A stretch of DNA of 64,000 nt from Mesocentrotus franciscanus (taxonomy: Eukaryota; Echinodermata; Echinoidea; Camarodonta; Strongylocentrotidae), in the NCBI GenBank assembly GCA_037976565.1, contig CP137673.1, forward strand, positions 6,393,522 through 6,457,521, in the 5' to 3' direction. The position numbers and the translations under genes were made by a program. Under the pieces are notes generated by a model. That model was not told the DNA's origin, made no database searches, and saw only the letters and a program-made list of their open reading frames with translations. Of this stretch, positions 57,111 through 64,000 are shown piece after piece. Position 1 is the stretch's first letter. The number at the start of each line of letters is the position of its first letter.

Positions 57111-58114
57111 AATGAATATTACACACATTATCTGCTGACAGCCAGAAGGGTTTTTGTTTTATCATGTCCCTCTGGCTCTCAGCGGACAATATTTGAAGAG
57201 CAAAATGTGATTTTATTAGATATTGAGACAATCAATTTTGGGTATGAGAATGTCTCAGTATAGGGCAATAAACTTAATTGTATTCAGAGAAAACTGTACA
57301 TGTAGGCCTAGGGTAGCACTTAATTGTGCAATATATTGGTAAATGACAGTATTCTCAGATCTATACCCTTTGGAACTGTATGCAATTTGTGTACCTTCAT
57401 GATTGAAATACACTGTAATACCATGAACTTTTGTGAAATAAACTGTGAAGGACTGTCATGTTTATAGCAATCTTGAACCTTTTTCAAATTTGAAAAAATT
57501 CAGTGTTGTGTCACCTGTGGCCCTGTATTTAGGAGCATTAAGCTTTCACCAATCTTAAATCAACCACATGTGAAATTTGCAAACATTTCATGCATGTGAA
57601 ACACAAAAAATGCGTAATAGTTAAATGAAGTGATGTTTTAGAAATTTAAGGTAGTTGCAGGGATTTGAACCGTGAAAATCTCAAAACATGTAAAATGGCC
57701 AAAATAGTGTAAAAAATCATAATTTAAATAAAACTCTCCTCAAAGTTTGGTGGCAAAACGTGGATTATTAGCAAACTTACAGTCATTGTTCTTTTCAAAT
57801 ATTTTGTATTTTGCAACTGGCAGTGTTTAATTCACCCTATTTGTTGTGTACACAATGAGGGCTGCAATTTTCATGCATGGTTACAGAGCCTTAATTCCTA
57901 GCGTTCAAGCGTTGTTCAAATATGCGATGGTAAACCCTTTTTTAAAAACTCATTTTTTAAAATGATGATGTGAAATGTAGTATGCTTCACATTTCCTATG
58001 TTATAACACAGAGCTCAGTGAATATGTGTCAGACCTTTGTTGCGCACTGTTGCCATTTGTTTACACGTAGAAACTGCCACATTTTACTGCTTCATATCTG
58101 AACAAGCCTTTAGT
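57111..58114. other. intron 2 segment, no feature seen
   Basis: Gene-free AT-rich sequence. GGCTGAC-type words around 57134-57190 (CTGACAGCCAGAAGGGTTTT and its partial inverse CCCTCTGGCTCTCAG) form one short imperfect hairpin. Confidence 0.4.
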
Positions 58115-58650
58115 TTAAAGGTACTATGTCCCATTTGCAGGCCAAAAAAATGAAAAGGTTAAATTCCACCGGCATTTGAAAGATGATACTGATTTAGAAC
58201 TTCCCTCAAAACGAAAGGGCTTGAAAATGTCTATTGTGGGGAAATATCGACTGTTAGTTGTGAATCGACTTTAAGGATTGCAATCCTTTTATTAAATAGT
58301 CTGATTTTCAGACCCTTGTACCAAATGGTGTACGTTTTGTGCTGCGCAAAGATTCAATCAGTTTAATTTTGGCCATTACAAGAAGTGGGTTATTGCTGTA
58401 GGCAAATGTGCATGTACCCTTTACAGCTCATTTTATGCATGTTATTACCAAAAAAAAATGAAGTCAGTCAGTCACTCAATATTGTCTGAAAGTGAAGTCT
58501 AGCAAGTAAACAGGTTTCCTTGCATAATTTGAATATTAGGACACTGCTAACATTTAAATTTCACAGATAGGACATACGTGACATATTCATAATTCCTGCA
58601 AAGTTCCACAGAATTTGATGTTGGCTTCAAATGGGACATAGTACCTTTAA
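58115..58650. mobile_element. TTAA-flanked element B, copy 2
   Basis: TTAA (58115-58118), then AGGTACTATGTCCCATTTGC. At the other end, AAATGGGACATAGTACCT, then TTAA (58647-58650). The ends are perfect inverses over 18 bp. The body matches 13384-13917 closely. Confidence 0.85.
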
Positions 58651-60597
58651 GGAGTGTTAGCGATAGAAGTAATATGCAATCCCACTGCAGATAGATCTAC
58701 ATGTATTCAACACAAAAGCCTTCCAGTCATCAATTCAATTAAACTTCCCTACATGTCTGAACAAAAACCCTCCTGCTTGCCTTCAGAAAATGATAATCAA
58801 ATCTATGATTATTGGCTACTTCTTCTTTTTAATTTGTGTCCTTCAATTACTAGTAGTGGCTCAATTAACCACTTATTATGAACAAGTTTTCTCCAAGGCC
58901 CTTTCAACAGGTTTATTGTTGTGAAGAAACTATTTTTATTTGTTTGCCTCTCAAATCAAATAATGAGCCGTGTTGTTAGATGCTCTGCTTCTGTTGTGTA
59001 ATGTTGATTTTAATTTCTTATGGCCATTGGCAAATTGAATTCACAGAATTTGATCAGATGGTTCTGGCAATGAAGATTTTGTTTTCTGGATATGACATAA
59101 TATTGGCTATGAGCATTGTGCAATGATTGAAACCTTGTGTATGAAGCATGATGATTCTATTGGATTTTTTTATAGAAAATGTGTAGATTATATTTTTATG
59201 TCGTAGAAGTCAGCCACATGACTGGGCTTTGAAGAAATGGTAATATGTTGGATGAATAGTCAACAAACCATCTGTTTTTACCCAGAAGGGTTTTTTAACT
59301 CGAATAAGTCTTTATGACAGGGTTACCACCCTTCTGGCTCCTAAGCTATGAAATCTTCTCTCCCTGGGATGTTATTGGGATAGATTTCATGCAAATAATA
59401 TGTGATAAAAGCAGTTTTCTGTAGAACGAACCTAGTAATTTTGCCTTTACATGTAGGAATTCTTCCATTAAAGCACAGTCCACGTTGACATTGATATAAT
59501 AATAACAATGAATGGATTATATTTTATTACAGCATGGAGAGGCAATTGCTTTAGCCAATGGCCATTCTCGTGCAAGTCTGTGCATAAATAAAAACTCATA
59601 CCGGTACATAATATACATAAGAAACTAGAATGAATATAAAAGAAATAATGTAATAATTATTAAATAAACAGAAGGATGTTAAAAAAGAAGATAAAATTAT
59701 TTAGATAAAAGTACAAACAAAATATATGCATAAAATGACATCAAATGTGGACGTAGATAATTATATACATATAAATGGAAGAGGATAAATGAAAGATAAA
59801 ACTATAAGACTATGAAGACAGATCGAGAATTAAAAACAAAATAGAAATCAATCATCATTATGTAAATTATATAAAACTGACAAACATTGACTGATTGCCA
59901 GAGCAAGATCGAGAAGGTGCTAATTGCACATTAGATTGCACATTAGATTGCACAGACGTTAGAACAGTACAAGAGGCAGAAGAGAGAGGGGGAAAAAGAG
60001 GGTGAGAGAGAAAGAGGGGAAGGGAGAAAACAAAAAGGTAAGAATGAGAGGGGAGAGATTGAAGGAAAGAAATTTTCAGCTTCTACATCATTTTACTTTC
60101 CGGTTTGTATTTGTAAAAGCTAGAAGCTTTCACGTCATTAGGCAATTCATTCCATTGCTTCTCTCCTCTGTATTGTAAACTTATTTATCTAGCACCTTTT
60201 CCAGAGGATACAAGGCACTTTCCCTTGGTCTATGGACAAAAGAATAGAAGAGATATGTTTTCAGATGTTTTTGAAGAAATCAAGTGAAGTACTATTTCTC
60301 AGAAATTTAGGGAGTTTGTTCGATGTAGGCCTAGAGCAACGGATTGAAAGGATTTGAAGCTAGCCTGTTTTCGAGATTTGGAAACGAGAAAGGAAGGAAC
60401 TGATGTAGATCTAAATAAATATGATGTTCTCTGTTGCTGTTTCATTTGGTGTCAGTATCCTCAATAAATCATCAAATTTAGAAAAAGATAAAAATGAATC
60501 AAATTCATTATATTAATCAAAATGTATGTACTGTAACAGCAAGAGAATTTCTTAGCGCTTTGTCAGATCTCTTCTTTTCCTAATATAATGTCATGTT
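58651..60597. other. intron 2 segment, no gene recognised
   Basis: AT-rich, with a GA-rich tract at about 59970-60060. No coding exon could be supported. Confidence 0.45.
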
Positions 60598-60702
60598 TGT
60601 CCATTTCAAAATCCTCTGAGTAGGCATTCACATGTCCATTTCAAAATCCTCTGAGTAGGCATTCACATGTCCATTTCAAAATCCTCTGAGTAGGCATTCA
60701 CA
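60598..60702. repeat. three perfect copies of a 35-mer
   Basis: TGTCCATTTCAAAATCCTCT, GAGTAGGCATTCACA is repeated three times without a difference. It ends 56 bp before the acceptor side of exon 3. Confidence 0.9.
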
Positions 60703-60758
60703 TCCTGAATGTACAGATGTATGTATTTTATTCTTTGCTTTCTTTCTTTTTTAATCAG

Positions 60759-60850
60759 GTGATTCCCAAAGATTACAAGACTATGGCTGCTCTCTCCAAA
60801 GCCATTTCTAAGAACGTTTTATTCTCCCACCTGGATGAATCAGAGAGGAG
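60759..60850 (+). CDS. PRKAR1A: PRKAR1A exon 3
   Basis: Polypyrimidine tract and TTAATCAG acceptor; GTAGGT donor at 60851. The 92-bp exon enters in phase 0 and leaves in phase 2. It reads [20 protein letters not shown], then [10 protein letters not shown]. This matches the N-terminal helices leading into the first cyclic-nucleotide-binding domain of RI subunits ([30 protein letters not shown]). It joins exon 4 through a split Ser codon (AG|T). Confidence 0.95.
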
Positions 60851-60989
60851 GTAGGTATCATTTACATATTGTTATTTGTAAATATCATTTACAAATGATA
60901 TTTGGTATAAAGTGAGCAGGAAGAGAAGCAAGAGAGTGATAGAAAATGGGAGGAATGGATGAAAGGAGAGAAGGAGAAGGATATAGAGA

Positions 60990-60992
60990 TGA

Positions 60993-61030
<38 letters not shown>

Positions 61031-61350
61031 CGCACACAGAGAGATGAGAGAGAGACAGAGAGAGACAAGACAGACGAGAGATAGAGAGACGAGACAGAAA
61101 GACGAGACGAGATAGAAAGAAAGACAGAGAGACAGAGAGAGACACACACACACACAGACGAGACAAGACACAGAGAGAGACGAGACGAGAGAGAGTGAGA
61201 GAGAGAGAGAGACAGAGACGAGACAGAGACGAGACAGAGACAAGAGAGAGAGAGACAGACAGAGAGACAGACAGACAGACAGAGAGAGACAGACAGAGAG
61301 AGATAGAGAGACAGAGACAAGACAGAGACGAGAGAGAGAGCTAGACAGAC
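60990..61350. repeat. (GA)n/(GACA)n microsatellite in intron 3
   Basis: A 360-bp run of GAGAGA, GACAGA and GACGAGA units. Minus-strand Ser/Leu/Cys-rich frames are artefacts of this tract. Confidence 0.9.
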
Positions 61351-61987
61351 AGATAAACAAACAAACATACAGACAGACAGAGGAGAGTGTGAAGAGAGAA
61401 AGAGGAAGAAGAAAGAAGTTTCAATCAAGAGTAATGGTCAAAATCATCTCTTGGCACAAAAATGATATGATACATGTGTAGATACCCATTCATCATGGGG
61501 AAAATCAATTACCTTCAAAATCCCACGCAAAAAGTGGCTTGACCTGATGGTATTTTGCAAGTATTTGGAAGATTCTTGGTGGTCATAAAAAGCAGAAGTA
61601 GCCTTGTGTTTTTTTACCTTGAAAAGGCAATTGCACTCACATGTACTGATATGATATATTTTTGTTTACAAGAGTTAAATTGAGAGTCTCTGCTTCATGT
61701 ACTTCTTTTCTTTTGCTTTTTTGTTGTCCTGTCCTTTAAAATTTCTTTGCCAAATTAATTGAAGTTATGATTACTAAAGGATAGAATGAGGATACTGCTT
61801 TATTCCCAATGGTACCTGAATCTATATGTATGATACAAATTAATTAAATACTTGTTATTTTAATGTCAATCATTTTGTATGGGGGAAAGAAAGTTATTTT
61901 ACATGTATATATCTCAAAATAACATACATGTTTTATGCTTGATAATTTTATTCCTGTTTTGTTTTCTTTTTGTTTTTCATCCCCCAG

Positions 61988-62049
61988 TGACATATTTGAT
62001 GCCATGTATCCAGTCAAGCACGACGCTAACCAGGTCGTCATACAGCAAG
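61988..62049 (+). CDS. PRKAR1A: PRKAR1A exon 4 (gene continues beyond window)
   Basis: Acceptor CCCCCAG (to 61987) and donor GTAAAG (62050) bound 62 bp, phase 2 in and phase 1 out. It reads [20 protein letters not shown], then QG. This is the beta-roll entry of cAMP-binding domain A. The phosphate-binding cassette and domain B lie in exons to the right of this window. No continuation (DEGDNFYVI-like) was found up to 64000. Confidence 0.93.
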
Positions 62050-62103
62050 GTAAAGGAATGAACAGTACACACCTTTATGGAATGACGAGACAAGAAAGAA
62101 GGA

Positions 62104-63322
62104 ATGAATGGATGGATGGATGGATGGATGGATGGATGGATGGATGGATTGATGGGGAATGGATGGATGGATGGATGGATGGATGGATGGATGGATGGGG
62201 AATGGATGGATGGATGGATGGATAAATGGATGGATGGGTGGATGTGTAGATGGATGGATGGATGGATAGATGGATAGATGGATGGATGGGTGGATGTGTA
62301 GATGGATGGATGGATGGATGGGTGGATGGATGGATGGATGGATGGATAGATGGATGGATGGATGGATGAATGGATGGATGGATGGATGGATGGATGGATG
62401 GATGGATGGATGAATGGATGGATTGATGGGGAATGGATGGATGGATGGATGGATGGATGGATGGATGGATGGGGAATGGATGGATGGATGGATGGATAAA
62501 TGGATGGATGGGTGGATGTGTAGATGGATGGATGGATGGATAGATGGATAGATGGATGGATGGGTGGATGTGTAGATGGATGGATGGATGGATGGATGGA
62601 TGGATAAATGGATGGATTGATGGGGAATGGATGGATGGATGGATGGATAAATGGATGGATGGGTGGATGTGTAGATGGATGGATGGATGGATAAATGGAT
62701 GGATTGATGGGGAATGGATGGATGGATAAATGGATGGATGGGTGGATGGGTGGATGTGTAGATGAATGGATGGATGGATAAATGGATGGATGGGTGGATG
62801 GGTGGATGTGTAGATGAATGGATGGATGGATAGATGGATAGATGGATGGATGGGTGGATGTGTAGATGGATGGATGGATGGATGGATGAATGGATGAATG
62901 GATGGATGGGTGGATGTGTAGATGGATGGATGGATGGATGGATAGATGGATGGATGGATAGATGGATAGATGGATGGATGGGTGGATGTGTAGATGGATG
63001 GATGGATGGATGGATGAATGGATGAATGGATAAATGGATGGATGGGTGGATGTGTAGATGGATGGATGGATGGATGGATGGATGGATGGATGGATGGATG
63101 AATGGATGAATGGATAAATGGATGGATGGGTGGATGTGTAGATGGATGGATGGATGGATGGATAGATGGATGGATGGATGGATGGGTGGATGTGTAGATG
63201 GATGGATGGATGGATGAATGGATGAATGGATAAATGGATGGATGGGTGGATGTGTAGATGGATGGATGGATGGATAGATGGATGGATGGATGGATAGATG
63301 GATGGATGGATGGATGGATAAA
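62104..63322. repeat. 1.2-kb (GGAT)n array in intron 4
   Basis: GGAT/TGGA tetramers cover the whole stretch. Variants form a higher-order pattern: GGGTGGATGTGTAGATGG occurs more than ten times, GGATAAATGG and GGGGAATGGATGG also recur. The open frames of up to about 460 codons (His/Pro/Ser/Ile on minus, Met/Asp/Gly/Trp on plus) are artefacts. Confidence 0.95.
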
Positions 63323-63671
63323 ATGATAGATGGATAATTTAGCGGTGAGAGAGAGAGGGGGGTGTTTGTGAAAATTGAGTCGTTCATACAGTCCAGTATA
63401 ATTGAAAACTGATTGCAATACAACTACATGTATCTAGACAGCCCAGGGAAATGGATGGTGAAAGAAAGTTTTCAAAACAAAGGAAAGAGGCAGAGAGAAA
63501 AGAGAAAAGAGAAAAAGTTATAGAATGGCTCTGAACGGACCATAAGAAAAGCAGAGTGCAAAGATATGGAATGGTGGACAATGTTCACAGATAAATGAGG
63601 AGCTATAGAAAATAGCAGAGAAGGAAGGAATGAGAGTGAGTGAGAGAGAGAGAGAGAGAGAGAATGCTAAG
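63323..63671. other. intron 4 segment with GA tracts
   Basis: Short GAGAGA runs at about 63345 and 63640. Nothing else recognised. Confidence 0.5.
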
Positions 63672-64000
63672 GCCAAAAAAAAAAAATCATTTGGTTGTCC
63701 TCGACCGCCCGCTCGTCATTTTCGGCCCGCTCGTCATTTTCGGCCCGCTTTTTTTATTTGAAATTTTTTTTTTTTTTTGGAGCAATTTTTAAAGTTTTTG
63801 AGCAATTTTAACCATTTTATGCATGTTGCAAGGATCAAAATGTGTCCCGTCGCCAATTTGGTCTTTCAGTGCGCAATTCTGTCTTTATATTATAATATAG
63901 AGGAGGGATTTTCGGCCAGATGGCAATTTTCGGCAGGTCCGTTGTACGCATGGTGAAATCACTTTAAAATACATACCGTAGCATAATAGCATACAGTCAA
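63672..64000. mobile_element. left part of a MITE of the GGCC-A(n) family
   Basis: GGCCAAAAAAAAAAAATCAT, then GGTTGTCC and CCCGCTCGTCATTTTCGGCC (the CCGCTCGTCATTTTCGG phrase occurs twice in tandem). It resembles the left ends at 719 and 56675. The right end is not in the window, so this call is tentative. Confidence 0.4.

Noticed and set aside
57650..57685. GGTTCAAATCCCTGCAACTA on the minus strand as a tRNA 3' half
   Set aside because: The box-B-like word stands alone. No D arm, anticodon arm or acceptor pairing is found upstream.
60872..61428. Ser/Leu/Cys-rich frames on the minus strand
   Set aside because: Translation of a GA/GACA microsatellite.
62038..63423. Frames of 447 and 461 codons rich in His, Pro, Ser and Ile
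   Set aside because: Translation of the GGAT/ATCC tetramer array in overlapping frames; not a gene.

Overview
Kind of organism. This is animal nuclear DNA and most likely from a sea urchin. It has small exons with GT/AG junctions separated by long AT-rich introns. It also carries dense microsatellites, the ACATGTACATGT motif in great numbers, and a very high load of short palindromic DNA transposons. A foldback element with long inverted repeats made of 15-bp tandem units matches the organisation published for the TU elements of Strongylocentrotus purpuratus. The species itself cannot be fixed from the sequence alone. Nothing bacterial, no CRISPR array and no rRNA gene were seen.

Genes. Only two host genes can be supported, and both run off the window. 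(1) On the minus strand, four exons (12417 down to 9576) encode a Pro/Gly/Tyr/Gln-rich, low-complexity protein, tentatively a LENG8-like nuclear protein. (2) On the plus strand are the first four coding exons (30785-30949, 55705-55887, 60759-60850, 61988-62049) of the type I regulatory subunit of cAMP-dependent protein kinase (PRKAR1A). They cover the dimerisation/docking domain, the linker, the RRRRGAFSA pseudosubstrate and the start of the first cyclic-nucleotide-binding domain. All exon phases agree. Intron 1 is about 24.8 kb.

Layout. 1-5.7 kb: mobile-element fragments and short tandem duplications. 5.7-8.3 kb: a broken tyrosine-recombinase (DIRS/Ngaro-like) retrotransposon, split by a 1.4-kb insertion. 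9.5-12.4 kb: the minus-strand gene. 12.6-16.1 kb: two TTAA-flanked elements sharing one TTAA, then two foldback elements. 16.2-23.7 kb: a 7.5-kb TU-like foldback transposon bounded by a perfect 10-bp direct repeat. It carries a hAT-like element and a 1.7-kb palindrome inside. 24-30 kb: more foldback and hAT-like elements and short tandem arrays. 30.8-64 kb: the PRKAR1A gene, with introns holding MITEs, tRNA-derived SINE pieces, two decayed partial copies of exon 2, and a 1.2-kb (GGAT)n array just after exon 4.

Most long open frames in the window are translations of repeats (15-mer arrays, GGAT array, GA/CT tracts) and not genes. The best candidates for further interest are the intact TU-like element, the decayed exon-2 duplications in PRKAR1A, and several nested insertions that can be read with their target duplications.
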